In this document: in pieces, positions 54,048 to 62,150 of the stretch | Position numbering within the stretch: position 1 is the first letter of the stretch | Layout: each line of letters starts with the position of its first letter | Assembly: GCF_008801605.1 (NCBI RefSeq) | Contig: NZ_VZPJ01000009.1 | Location: 124,001 to 188,000 of the forward strand | Length of the DNA: 64,000 bases | Direction: 5' to 3' | Source of the DNA: Pseudomonas brassicacearum subsp. brassicacearum | Lineage (GTDB): Bacteria; Pseudomonadota; Gammaproteobacteria; Pseudomonadales; Pseudomonadaceae | Made by a program: the position numbers and the translations under genes | The notes under the pieces: model-generated | What the model was told of the DNA's origin: nothing | What the model saw: only the letters and a program-made list of their open reading frames with translations | The model's database searches: none

Positions 54048-54056
54048 TACGGGGAA

Positions 54057-54122
54057 CCGGGGAAACACCACGACTCTGAGTTCACCTGTAATCGGCCCGT
54101 CTCACAATCGTGGCCTGTCCCT
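54057..54122 (+). repeat. Palindromic element copy H
   Basis: CCGGGGAAACACCACGACT on the left, TAATCGGCCCGTCTCACAAT in the core and CGTGGCCTGTCCCTG on the right. It ends one base before the stop codon of the minus-strand lipoprotein gene. Confidence 0.88.
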
Positions 54123-54123
54123 G

Positions 54124-54393
54124 TTATTTCCCCGTCTTATCAAGCTGAACACGGCAGTTCACATAGGCGTCAGAGCCGGGTGTGGCCCCGTAGGACCGAC
54201 ACTGAGCGTCGTCCTTGGCAGCTTGCAGTTCTTTCGCAACTGCAAGATTCTTCAGGCTTTCCTGCCGGACGGTATAACCCTTGGTGCCGGGCAGGCAGTC
54301 GTCCCACGCAATGAGTCCTGTTGCACAGTCCAAGGGGTGATTGGCACACCCAGTTAGTGCGAACAGTGAGGCCACTATGACCAATGCCTTCAT
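54124..54393 (-). CDS. Small lipoprotein (89 aa)
   Basis: An 89-residue protein with the lipobox LTGC at residues 13-16. The mature part has two further Cys pairs (DCATGLIAWDDC; QCRSYGATPGSDAYVNC), so disulfides are likely in the periplasm. The CRSYGATPGSDAYVNCR segment is common in small Pseudomonas lipoproteins. Its stop codon touches element H. Confidence 0.75.
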   Translation of the reverse strand: MKALVIVASLFALTGCANHPLDCATGLIAWDDCLPGTKGYTVRQESLKNLAVAKELQAAKDDAQCRSYGATPGSDAYVNCRVQLDKTGK

Positions 54394-54611
54394 GATTATC
54401 GTCTCTGTGTGATCTGCCTAAGGTATCTGGCAACATTGCAGAAAGCCATCACGCACACCGGCATCGTTGCAGAGCGCGGGGGCCGAGATTCATCGCCTTG
54501 GAAGAGATCGCACGTACCAACCCAAAACGTGCTTGAGCAAACGCGGCTAGGCGCGTTCACGTCGCTATAGTCGACTCTATTGCCGACCGTACTTCCAGGA
54601 GCCTTTTCCCA

Positions 54612-55478
54612 GTGTCTGACATGTCGCCCAACTTCGCTTACACAAAACGCTTCAACGCCGTCCTCGCCTACATTAATGAGAATCTCGAAGGTGATCTGTC
54701 GGTGAATACGTTGAGCCATGTGGCGAACTTTTCGGCATTTCACTTTCATCGACAATTCACCGCGTTCGTAGGCGTGCCTGTTTCACGTTATGTGCAACTG
54801 ATGCGATTACGACGCGCGGCGCACCGCCTAGCCGCCGCTGATCACTCGGTACTGGAGGCCGCACTCGGTGCCGGCTTCGAAAGTCCGGAGGCATTTTGCA
54901 GGGCGTTCAGGCGGGCGTTCGGTATGACGCCGAGTGCGTTCAGGAAGGAGCCGAACTGGCAGGTCTGGAATGCGGTGTTCGCAATCCCTCATTTTTCCAG
55001 GACTATCATCATGCAAATACGAATCGTGCAATTCCCTGAAGTCAGGGTCGCAGCATTTGAACACTGCGGGCCCGCCGGGCTCGTCAATGAGAGCGTGCGC
55101 AAGTTCATCGAGTGGCGTAAGCAGAGCGGACAGTCGCCGGTGGCGTCGAGTCGCAGCTTTGGCATTCCCTATGGCAACCCCGATACGACACCTGCGCAGG
55201 AATTCCGCTTCGCAATCTGCGGCGAAATTCACGAGGCCGTGGCGCCGAATGAGTTCGGCGTGCGCGAAATCGTCATTCCCGGCGGTCGCTGTGTCGTGGT
55301 GCGACATGAGGGGTCACCGGATCACATCGGCGAAACGATCTATCCGATTTACCGCGATTGGCTTCCTGCCAGTGGAGAGGAACTTCGTGACCAGCCGCTG
55401 TTCTTCCATTACCTGAGCATCTATCCCGAGACACCGCAGGATCGCTGGCAAACTGATGTGTATGTTCCGCTGCAATAG
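54612..55478 (+). CDS. AraC-family regulator with GyrI-like effector domain
   Basis: A 288-residue protein. The N-terminal ~110 residues hold two AraC helix-turn-helix motifs (LSHVANFSAFHFHRQF and EAALGAGFESPEAFCRAFRR). The C-terminal half is a GyrI-like small-molecule domain (VRVAAFEHCGPAG, YRDWLPASGEE, FFHYLSIYPE). This Rob/SoxS-plus-GyrI layout occurs in regulators of multidrug resistance. GTG at 54612 is the start; ATG at 54621 is the alternative. Confidence 0.92.
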   Translation: MSDMSPNFAYTKRFNAVLAYINENLEGDLSVNTLSHVANFSAFHFHRQFTAFVGVPVSRYVQLMRLRRAAHRLAAADHSVLEAALGAGFESPEAFCRAFRRAFGMTPSAFRKEPNWQVWNAVFAIPHFSRTIIMQIRIVQFPEVRVAAFEHCGPAGLVNESVRKFIEWRKQSGQSPVASSRSFGIPYGNPDTTPAQEFRFAICGEIHEAVAPNEFGVREIVIPGGRCVVVRHEGSPDHIGETIYPIYRDWLPASGEELRDQPLFFHYLSIYPETPQDRWQTDVYVPLQ

Positions 55479-55523
55479 CGGAGCAAGCAGCTTTCGACCC
55501 TGAACTGACATCGGATGGAAAAG

Positions 55524-55626
55524 GGGAAAAGGGGACGAATTTATTTTCTAGCCGGCAGCTAGTTGACCCAAGCGAATCCATTCGATGGAAGCCCCCTCAG
55601 GGCAGCAAAAAAAATCCCCTTTTCCC
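55524..55626. repeat. Second palindromic element with GGGAAAAGGGGA ends
   Basis: GGGAAAAGGGGA at 55524-55535 and its exact complement TCCCCTTTTCCC at 55615-55626 bracket 79 bases that contain two smaller inverted repeats (CTAGC/GCTAG and CGAAT/ATTCG). Such ends resemble repeats mobilised by REP-associated transposases. The rest of the 55479-55838 gap shows nothing convincing. Confidence 0.7.
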
Positions 55627-55838
55627 GAAGTCTCCTACGTGAGGACTGAATGGTCGGACGAAGCATGGCATCGGAGCGGTGAGCGTTGCCTTGGCTTTTA
55701 TCCTTGCCTTAGCTGTCTTTATCACCTCAACTGCTTGAACATCCAGCATGGACAAAAATCCAGTATCGAGTAAACCTAACAAGTAGTAGCGTTAAGCCTC
55801 TATTGACCCATTCGGGAAAATGGCTACGGAGCTAGAAA

Positions 55839-56924
55839 ATGGAATTTATAGAACGCTTGAACGCAATGTCGGCGAAGGTGAATCAGTTAGCATCAACAAT
55901 CCAAACTGAGGAAGCAACTAAGACCGCTTTTGTAATGCCATTCATTCACACAGTGCTTGGCTATGACGTTTTCGACCCATCCGAAGTCGTGCCCGAATAC
56001 ATATGTGACATTGGTACAAAAAAAGGCGAAAAAATTGATTACGCCATCCTAAAAAATGGCCAGATTCAGATTCTTATTGAAACTAAAAAAATTGGTGAGT
56101 CGTTGAACATAAATCACGCGAGCCAGTTGTTCAGATACTTCCACGTCACTACCGCAAGAATATCAATCTTAACCAACGGCAGATTCTACAGATTCTTCAC
56201 CGATTTAGACGCTCCCAATAAAATGGATGAAAAACCATTTCTGGAGATCGATCTTTTAAATATCGACGAACACGTGATACCAGAACTGCAAAAGCTCACA
56301 AAATCGGCATTTGACGTTGAATCAATCATTAACGCAGCAGGTGAATTAAAGTACGTAGGACAGATAAAAAGGGAAATGGCCTCCCAGCTCACCCAGCCTG
56401 ACGATGATTTTGTGCGCTTCTTTGCTTCTCGGATCTATGAAGGTGTGATCACTCAAAAAGTAAGAGAGCAGTTCGCGCTTCTTACCAAAAAAGCCGCATC
56501 TCAGTTCCTAAACGATCAAATTAACGATCGCTTGAAGTCCGCGATCAGCGGCGTTCCGCTACCGACCCCTGCTGAACGGGTTGTATCCGAGAGCCAGCCC
56601 GACACAAATGATACGCCAGAGGATAGAGTCCTTACTACGATGGAAGAATTAGAGGGTTTCCATATCATAAAGGCGATAGTGCGCACAGTAATCGACTCGA
56701 AACGAATCGCACACCGAGACACCCAGAGCTACTTTGGAATTTTATTGGACGATAACAATCGAAAGCCAATCGCAAGACTCCACTTCAATAGAACCCAAAA
56801 ATATCTAGGCGTATTTGACAAAGACAAAAATGAAACTCGTCACCCTATAAACTCACTCGATGAAATCTATGAGTTTTCGGACTCCTTAAAGGAGACGATC
56901 ACCTTTTATCATGGGCAGGCTTGA
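55839..56924 (+). CDS. Stand-alone type I restriction HsdR N-terminal-like nuclease (COG4748-like)
   Basis: A 361-residue protein whose first ~180 residues resemble the HsdR N-terminal domain. The PD-(D/E)xK pattern is visible as GEKIDYAIL followed by ILIETKKIG, preceded by a conserved PFIHTVLGYDVFDPSEV. The C-terminal ~100 residues form a separate domain (FHIIKAIVRTVIDSKRI, FGILLDDNNRKPIARLHFN). There is no helicase, HsdM or HsdS nearby. The gene is clearly more AT-rich than its surroundings, which points to transfer. Role in defence is possible, not shown. Confidence 0.82.
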   Translation: MEFIERLNAMSAKVNQLASTIQTEEATKTAFVMPFIHTVLGYDVFDPSEVVPEYICDIGTKKGEKIDYAILKNGQIQILIETKKIGESLNINHASQLFRYFHVTTARISILTNGRFYRFFTDLDAPNKMDEKPFLEIDLLNIDEHVIPELQKLTKSAFDVESIINAAGELKYVGQIKREMASQLTQPDDDFVRFFASRIYEGVITQKVREQFALLTKKAASQFLNDQINDRLKSAISGVPLPTPAERVVSESQPDTNDTPEDRVLTTMEELEGFHIIKAIVRTVIDSKRIAHRDTQSYFGILLDDNNRKPIARLHFNRTQKYLGVFDKDKNETRHPINSLDEIYEFSDSLKETITFYHGQA

Positions 56925-57010
56925 AATACCGAATTCCAGTCCTTTGCCTAAAAACCCAAGGGCTGGGATATACGAGCCTCATCGAGGATTGTTTTAGGAC
57001 CAAAATAATA

Positions 57011-57026
57011 ACCGTGGTCTGTCCCC
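57011..57026 (+). repeat. Palindromic element: solitary right half (copy I)
   Basis: ACCGTGGTCTGTCCCC matches the right arm of the family; no left arm or core is present. Confidence 0.65.
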
Positions 57027-57052
57027 GTTCTCCCATTATCCGCCGCAACACA

Positions 57053-57078
57053 AAAGCCCCGATCAAAATCGGGGCTTT
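57053..57078. terminator. Bidirectional rho-independent terminator
   Basis: AAGCCCCGAT pairs with ATCGGGGCTT over a four-base loop, with A-rich and T-rich flanks. It can end the minus-strand lipoprotein gene and the plus-strand nuclease gene. Confidence 0.9.
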
Positions 57079-57125
57079 CTCGTTTCTGCCAGACGCAAAA
57101 CCCGCTCGACGGCGGGCTGTGCTTA

Positions 57126-57770
57126 TCAGTTCTTGCAGACCACCTGCGGAGCCGCAGCATGCGTCAGCTTTTGGGGAATCACAATCGAAGTGCCAGGCAA
57201 AGTGGTAAGTTCGAGAACCGCCAACATGCAAATCAGCGCTGGCTCGCCATCTTTGCTTGGTCTGCCATCCACCCCTACCACCGCTTCGTAGTCTTTCCCT
57301 GGTTCCAGCTTGTAAACGAGCGCCTGGCCACCACAGGTCAGGTAAGAGCTGCCGTTGCCCGCAATGGTCGCGCCCCGGGTTGCAATTTGGAATGGCAGAT
57401 CCGTCCTGACGCGATACTCGGTCACGACCTCTTTGTAAGCCCCTTCCCCCATCCGAATTGCAGGGATGTACTGGATAAGACTGGGCCAAACTCTTTTCGG
57501 TATGCCGATGCTCGCCGACTTCAGGGGATACTGCGGATAGTTGATGCTCGCCGTACCGTCCTGCCCGAAACGTCCGGCTTCAGCCATCTTATGCCGGGTA
57601 GCAGGAGCACAACTGCCAACGACGCTATCTCCGTACACATCAGAGTTCGTGATAACGCGAACACGCGCCACTCCCTCTGATTGAGCAGGCTCTTCGTATG
57701 GAACTGAAGGTATTCCAGAGCAACCAGCGAGTGCTAAAGCAAGAAAAGTTACGGAAGTGACAACCCGCAT
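57126..57770 (-). CDS. Lipoprotein (214 aa)
   Basis: A lipoprotein with signal peptide VVTSVTFLALALAGCSG. The mature domain contains VARVRVITNSDVYGDSVVG and VVTEYRVRTDLPFQIATRG, strand-rich, and a C-terminal Cys. The ATG at 57770 has AAGG eight bases upstream, better than the one at 57776. The family is not recognised. The gene is a single unit with its own terminator. Confidence 0.78.
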   Translation of the reverse strand: MRVVTSVTFLALALAGCSGIPSVPYEEPAQSEGVARVRVITNSDVYGDSVVGSCAPATRHKMAEAGRFGQDGTASINYPQYPLKSASIGIPKRVWPSLIQYIPAIRMGEGAYKEVVTEYRVRTDLPFQIATRGATIAGNGSSYLTCGGQALVYKLEPGKDYEAVVGVDGRPSKDGEPALICMLAVLELTTLPGTSIVIPQKLTHAAAPQVVCKN

Positions 57771-57793
57771 GACCATGTCCTTATGTGCGCCAA

Positions 57794-57825
57794 CAAAAAA
57801 GGGCCCACCTTTCGGTGAGCCCTTC
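57794..57825 (-). terminator. Terminator of tRNA-Val(GAC)
   Basis: On the minus strand GGGCTCACC-GAAA-GGTGGGCCC (one mismatch) is followed by six T residues, 32 bases after the tRNA 3' end. Confidence 0.85.
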
Positions 57826-57853
57826 TAGACCGCCCAGCAGAGCGGATTTTGTT

Positions 57854-57930
57854 TGGTAGGCGCGATTGGACTCGAACCAACGACCCCCACCATGTCAAGG
57901 TGGTGCTCTAACCAACTGAGCTACGTGCCT
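57854..57930 (-). tRNA. tRNA-Val (anticodon GAC)
   Basis: The 77-base cloverleaf reads AGGCACGTAGCTCAG at the 5' end, has CTTGACAT in the anticodon loop region, GGTTCGAGTCC in the T arm and an encoded CCA. The fifth acceptor pair is A-C instead of a Watson-Crick pair; all other stems are sound. Confidence 0.95.
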
Positions 57931-58113
57931 GCTGTGAGGCGGCATTCTACGGAATTCCGGAGGGGTGTCAACACCTTTTTTTCACCTAACCCTATGAATA
58001 TGCAAAATATTTAATTTCGCCAAGGCAACGAAGATTTTGCGGTGGCTGGCGGCCGATTTTTATCTCGGGTAGGATCGCTGCATTCGTAAAAAATATAAAA
58101 CAGAGGTTGCAGA

Positions 58114-59397
58114 ATGGCGAACACATCCTATCCAGCGTCCTATTACGCCGCGTCGGCCAACCCGGTTCCTCCGCGCCCTGCCCTGCAGGATGACGTCGAG
58201 GCGGATGTTTGCGTGATCGGCGCTGGTTACACCGGCCTGTCCTCTGCACTGTTTTTGCTGGAGAACGGTTTCAAGGTCACCGTGCTTGAGGCCGCGAAGG
58301 TCGGTTTTGGGGCTTCGGGTCGCAATGGCGGGCAGATCGTTAACAGTTATAGCCGCGACATTGATGTGATCGAACGCAGCGTTGGCCCTCAACAGGCGCA
58401 GTTGCTAGGCAACATGGCGTTCGAGGGTGGACGGATCATTCGCGAGCGAGTGGCGAAGTATCAGATTCAGTGTGATTTGAAGGACGGCGGTGTATTCGCC
58501 GCCCTTACCGCTAAACAGATGGGCCACCTGGAGTCGCAGAAGCGTTTATGGGAGCGATTCGGGCATACCCAGCTGGAGCTGCTGGATCAGCGGCGTATTC
58601 GCGAGGTGGTGGCTTGCGATGAGTATGTGGGCGGCATGCTCGATATGAGCGGCGGGCATATTCATCCGCTCAACCTGGCCTTGGGCGAAGCGGCGGCTGT
58701 GGAGTCGCTGGGCGGGGTGATTTATGAGCAATCGCCAGCAGTGCGCATCGAGCGGGGTCCCAGCCCGGTTGTGCATACGCCACAGGGCAAGGTCAGGGCC
58801 AAGTTCATTATCGTGGCGGGCAATGCTTACCTGGGCAATCTGGTGCCAGAGCTGGCGGCCAAATCCATGCCTTGTGGTACGCAGGTGATTGCCACCGCGC
58901 CGTTGGGCGATGAACTGGCTCATAGCCTGCTGCCTCAGGATTATTGCGTCGAAGACTGCAACTATCTGCTCGATTACTACCGACTGACGGGCGACAAACG
59001 TCTGATCTTCGGGGGCGGCGTGGTGTATGGCGCTAGGGATCCGGCGAACATTGAGGCGATCATTCGGCCGAAGATGCTCAAGGCCTTCCCGCAGCTCAAG
59101 GATGTGAAGATCGATTACGCCTGGACCGGAAATTTCCTGCTGACGTTGTCGCGTCTTCCGCAGGTCGGGCGGCTGGGGGATAACATTTATTATTCCCAGG
59201 GCTGCAGTGGCCATGGCGTGACGTATACGCATCTGGCGGGTAAGGTCCTGGCTGAGGCGCTGCGAGGTCAGGCTGAGCGTTTTGATGCGTTTGCGGACCT
59301 GCCCCACTACCCCTTCCCCGGCGGTCAGTTGTTGCGTACGCCATTTGCGGCGATGGGGGCTTGGTATTACGGGTTGCGGGATAAATTGGGGTTCTGA
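58114..59397 (+). CDS. puuB: FAD-dependent oxidoreductase, gamma-glutamylputrescine oxidase type
   Basis: A 427-residue DAO-family enzyme with FAD-binding VCVIGAGYTGLSSALFLLE near residues 32-50, GASGRNGGQI, and the C-terminal QGCSGHGVTYTHLAGK. It matches the PuuB/OrdL enzymes that oxidise gamma-glutamylputrescine with oxygen in putrescine breakdown. The other puu genes are not adjacent, so the exact amine substrate is inferred. It stands alone between tRNA genes. Confidence 0.87.
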   Translation: MANTSYPASYYAASANPVPPRPALQDDVEADVCVIGAGYTGLSSALFLLENGFKVTVLEAAKVGFGASGRNGGQIVNSYSRDIDVIERSVGPQQAQLLGNMAFEGGRIIRERVAKYQIQCDLKDGGVFAALTAKQMGHLESQKRLWERFGHTQLELLDQRRIREVVACDEYVGGMLDMSGGHIHPLNLALGEAAAVESLGGVIYEQSPAVRIERGPSPVVHTPQGKVRAKFIIVAGNAYLGNLVPELAAKSMPCGTQVIATAPLGDELAHSLLPQDYCVEDCNYLLDYYRLTGDKRLIFGGGVVYGARDPANIEAIIRPKMLKAFPQLKDVKIDYAWTGNFLLTLSRLPQVGRLGDNIYYSQGCSGHGVTYTHLAGKVLAEALRGQAERFDAFADLPHYPFPGGQLLRTPFAAMGAWYYGLRDKLGF

Positions 59398-59520
59398 GAA
59401 CGACAACACATCACCAAAGGGCTGCTTCACGCAGCCCAGCGGGGCGGTGCGACGTTTCGCTAAATCCCCTCGCCACAAGCAAGCTCCCTCGCCACGGGCT
59501 TGTTCCAATCTTTCAAATCG

Positions 59521-59554
59521 CAAAAACAAAAAACCCCGGTCTTTCGACCAGGGT
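59521..59554 (-). terminator. Terminator of the tRNA-Val/Asp/Asp cluster
   Basis: On the minus strand ACCCTGGTC-GAAA-GACCGGGGT, with one mismatch, is followed by a T-rich run, 76 bases after the last tRNA. Confidence 0.85.
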
Positions 59555-59629
59555 CTTTGCTATCGACTAGAAGTAGCTTTGCAGCTTGCTTCTTAGCTTC
59601 AAGGCGTTCAGTGGGCCTCGAAGCAGATA

Positions 59630-59706
59630 TGGCGCAGCGGACGGGACTCGAACCCGCGACCCCCGGCGTGACAGGCCGGTATTCTAACCGACTGAACTAC
59701 CGCTGC
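59630..59706 (-). tRNA. tRNA-Asp (anticodon GTC), second copy of the cluster
   Basis: A 77-base cloverleaf with GCAGCGG/CCGCTGC acceptor arms, CCTGTCAC in the anticodon loop, GGGTTCGAGTCCC in the T arm and encoded CCA. It is identical to the copy 167 bases upstream. Confidence 0.97.
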
Positions 59707-59796
59707 GTATCGCTATGGACTTGCGTCCAGTTAACTCGTCTGATCCAAACCCTTGGGCTTGAATCTCGAACCAGGCGAAGCCTGCTTCGGAAAATA

Positions 59797-59873
59797 TGGC
59801 GCAGCGGACGGGACTCGAACCCGCGACCCCCGGCGTGACAGGCCGGTATTCTAACCGACTGAACTACCGCTGC
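59797..59873 (-). tRNA. tRNA-Asp (anticodon GTC), first copy of the cluster
   Basis: Same sequence as the other tRNA-Asp, with anticodon GTC and encoded CCA. The two copies and tRNA-Val(TAC) are co-oriented and likely form one transcript. Confidence 0.97.
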
Positions 59874-59931
59874 GCGTCGGTGGAGGCTTTTGACAGCTTC
59901 CGTCTTGCTTTCGCAAAACTCTCGTAAAACA

Positions 59932-60007
59932 TGGTGGGTGATGACGGGATCGAACCGCCGACATTCTGCTTGTAAGGCAGACGCTCTCCCAGCTGAGCTA
60001 ATCACCC
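59932..60007 (-). tRNA. tRNA-Val (anticodon TAC)
   Basis: A 76-base cloverleaf with GGGTGATTAGCTCAGC at the 5' end, CTTACAAG around the anticodon, GGTTCGATCCC in the T arm and encoded CCA. First gene of the tRNA cluster on the minus strand. Confidence 0.97.
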
Positions 60008-60110
60008 TTTGCTTCGTTGAGGCCGCGAAATTTACGCAGGTACCGAAGCTAAGTCAATAGCAGGGTTGAAGTTTTTTCAAAACAGTTTCAAACGGCACCC
60101 GCAACCGCAC

Positions 60111-60884
60111 TTACGTATAAATCATTTTCTTGGTCATGCCGCCGTCCACCACGAACTCCTGCCCCGTGACAAAACCGGCATTGCGCGACAACAGCCACGC
60201 CACCATCGCCGCCACATCCTCTACCGTGCCTACCCTGCCCGCTGGATGCTGGGCGTGATCGGCGTCGGTCAGCGGCTGTGCACGACGCTGGGAGGGATCG
60301 CGCGCGTCGATCCAGCCAGGACTGACGGCGTTGACCCGGATCTCCGGCCCGAGGCTGATGGCCAGGGCATGAGTCAGGGCCAGCAAGCCGCCCTTGCTCG
60401 CCGCATAGGCTTCGGTGTCGGGTTCCGATTGCGCAGCGCGGGTCGAGGCCAGGTTGACGATGGCGCCGTTGTGAGCGCGCAGATACGGCGCGCAGTGCTT
60501 GGCCAACAGCATCGGCCCACCCAGGTTCACCGCCAGGACCCGATTCCAATAAGCCAGGTCCAGGCTTTCCAGGGTGATGTTGTGCGGGTCGGCGATGGCC
60601 GCGTTGCACACCAGCGCGTCGAGCCGCCCGAATTGCCCGAGCACCTCGGCGATACCGGTGGCGACCTGTGCCTCGTCCGCCACGTCCATGGCGATAAACC
60701 AGGCATTGTCGCCCAGGGTCTTCGCCACCTTGGAACCGCGCTCGCGGTCCAGGTCGGTCAGCACCACCTGCCAGCCTTCACAGATCAACCAGGCAGCGAT
60801 ACCCAGGCCGATGCCCCGTGCGGCGCCCGTAACCAGTGCAACCCGGCCATGAGTGCCGCTCGGCGGCGTAGCCAGCTCGATCAC
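60111..60884 (-). CDS. SDR-family oxidoreductase
   Basis: A 257-residue short-chain dehydrogenase with the cofactor motif TGAARGIG, the CNAA segment, the catalytic Ser in LASTRA and Tyr/Lys in YAASKGG, and VNAVSPGWID near the C-terminus. The start overlaps the metZ stop by four bases, so it is the last gene of the purF-metZ group. This order is common in Pseudomonas, but the substrate is unknown. Confidence 0.9.
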   Translation of the reverse strand: MIELATPPSGTHGRVALVTGAARGIGLGIAAWLICEGWQVVLTDLDRERGSKVAKTLGDNAWFIAMDVADEAQVATGIAEVLGQFGRLDALVCNAAIADPHNITLESLDLAYWNRVLAVNLGGPMLLAKHCAPYLRAHNGAIVNLASTRAAQSEPDTEAYAASKGGLLALTHALAISLGPEIRVNAVSPGWIDARDPSQRRAQPLTDADHAQHPAGRVGTVEDVAAMVAWLLSRNAGFVTGQEFVVDGGMTKKMIYT

Positions 60885-62092
60885 AAGGCCGCCAACCCGC
60901 GGGCCAGGTCGACTTGCAGGTCAGCCACGTCTTCCAGGCCGACCGCAACGCGGATCAGGCTGTCACGAATACCCGCCGATTCACGCTCCTGGGGCGACAG
61001 GCGACCGTGGGACGTGGTGCTCGGGTGGGTGATGGTGGTCTTGGTGTCACCCAGGTTGGCGGTGATGGAAATCAACCGGGTCGCGTCGATGAAGCGCCAG
61101 GCGCCCTCCTTGCCCCCCTTGACCTCAAAGCTCACCACCGCGCCGAAACCACGTTGCTGACGCAAGGCCAGGTCATGTTGTGGATGGCTCTTGAGGCCGG
61201 CGTAATGCACTTTCTCGATGCCATCCTGCTGCTCCAGCCACTCAGCCAAGGCCTGGGCATTGGCGCAATGGGCTTTCATGCGCAGGCCGAGGGTTTCCAG
61301 GCCCTTGAGGAAAATCCAGGCGTTGAACGGGCTGAGGGTGGGGCCTGCGGTGCGCAAAAAGCCCACCACTTCCTTCATCTGCTCGCTACGACCGGCCACC
61401 ACGCCACCCATGCAACGGCCCTGGCCGTCGATGAACTTGGTTGCCGAATGCACCACCACGTCCGCGCCCAACTTCAGCGGTTGTTGCAGCGCCGGGGTGC
61501 AGAAGCAGTTATCGACCACCAGCATGGCGCCCTTGGCGTGGGCGATTTCCGCCAGCGCGGCGATGTCCACCAGCTCGGCCAGGGGGTTGGAAGGCGACTC
61601 GACGAACAGCAGCTTGGTATTGGCCTTGATTGCCGCATCCCAAGCGGACAGGTCCGCCAGGGGCACGTAATCGACTTCCACGCCAAAGCGCTTGAAGTAC
61701 TTTTCGAACAGGCTGATGGTCGAGCCGAAGACGCTGCGCGACACCAGCACGTGGTCGCCAGCGCTGCACAGGCTCATCACCACGGCCATGATCGCGGCCA
61801 TGCCGGTGGCAGTGGCCACGGCTTGCTCGGCGCCTTCCAGGGCGGCGATGCGCTCCTCGAAAGCCCGCACGGTCGGGTTGGTGTAGCGCGAGTAGACGTT
61901 GCCCGGCACTTCGCCAGCAAACCGTGCGGCTGCATCGGCAGCGGTGCGGAACACGTAGCTGGAGGTGAAAAACATCGGATCGCCATGTTCGGCTTCCGGT
62001 GTACGGTGCTGACCCGCGCGAACCGCCAGGGTATCGAACGCTACGCCCTCAAGGTCGCTGTCCAGCCGACCGGCATCCCAATCCTGACTCAT
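60881..62092 (-). CDS. metZ: O-succinylhomoserine sulfhydrylase
   Basis: A 403-residue PLP enzyme of the Cys/Met metabolism family. It combines O-succinylhomoserine with sulfide to give homocysteine, the direct sulfhydrylation route used by Pseudomonas. YSRYTNPT and the PLP-lysine segment HSATKFIDGQGR are present, and ITANLGDTKTTITHPSTTSH is typical near the C-terminus. It lies 58 bases after purF behind a hairpin, as in other Pseudomonas genomes. Confidence 0.95.
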   Translation of the reverse strand: MSQDWDAGRLDSDLEGVAFDTLAVRAGQHRTPEAEHGDPMFFTSSYVFRTAADAAARFAGEVPGNVYSRYTNPTVRAFEERIAALEGAEQAVATATGMAAIMAVVMSLCSAGDHVLVSRSVFGSTISLFEKYFKRFGVEVDYVPLADLSAWDAAIKANTKLLFVESPSNPLAELVDIAALAEIAHAKGAMLVVDNCFCTPALQQPLKLGADVVVHSATKFIDGQGRCMGGVVAGRSEQMKEVVGFLRTAGPTLSPFNAWIFLKGLETLGLRMKAHCANAQALAEWLEQQDGIEKVHYAGLKSHPQHDLALRQQRGFGAVVSFEVKGGKEGAWRFIDATRLISITANLGDTKTTITHPSTTSHGRLSPQERESAGIRDSLIRVAVGLEDVADLQVDLARGLAAL

Positions 62093-62122
62093 GCTGTCAC
62101 TCCTGAAATCGGTTTAAACGCA

Positions 62123-62144
62123 AACCGGCCCCTCAGGGCCGGTT
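62123..62144 (-). terminator. Hairpin between purF and metZ
   Basis: AACCGGCCC and GGGCCGGTT form a perfect nine-base stem over a four-base loop. The T-tract on the minus strand is short, so it may only partly stop transcription. Confidence 0.7.
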
Positions 62145-62150
62145 GGTTAA

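Noticed and set aside
55597..55782. Short minus-strand frame overlapping the GGGAAAAGGGGA element
   Set aside because: Its end lies in the inverted repeat and no coding signal supports it.
36863..57026. Idea that the palindromic elements are integron attC sites
   Set aside because: The arms lack the RYYYAAC/GTTRRRY core sites of attC, and no integrase gene is in the window.
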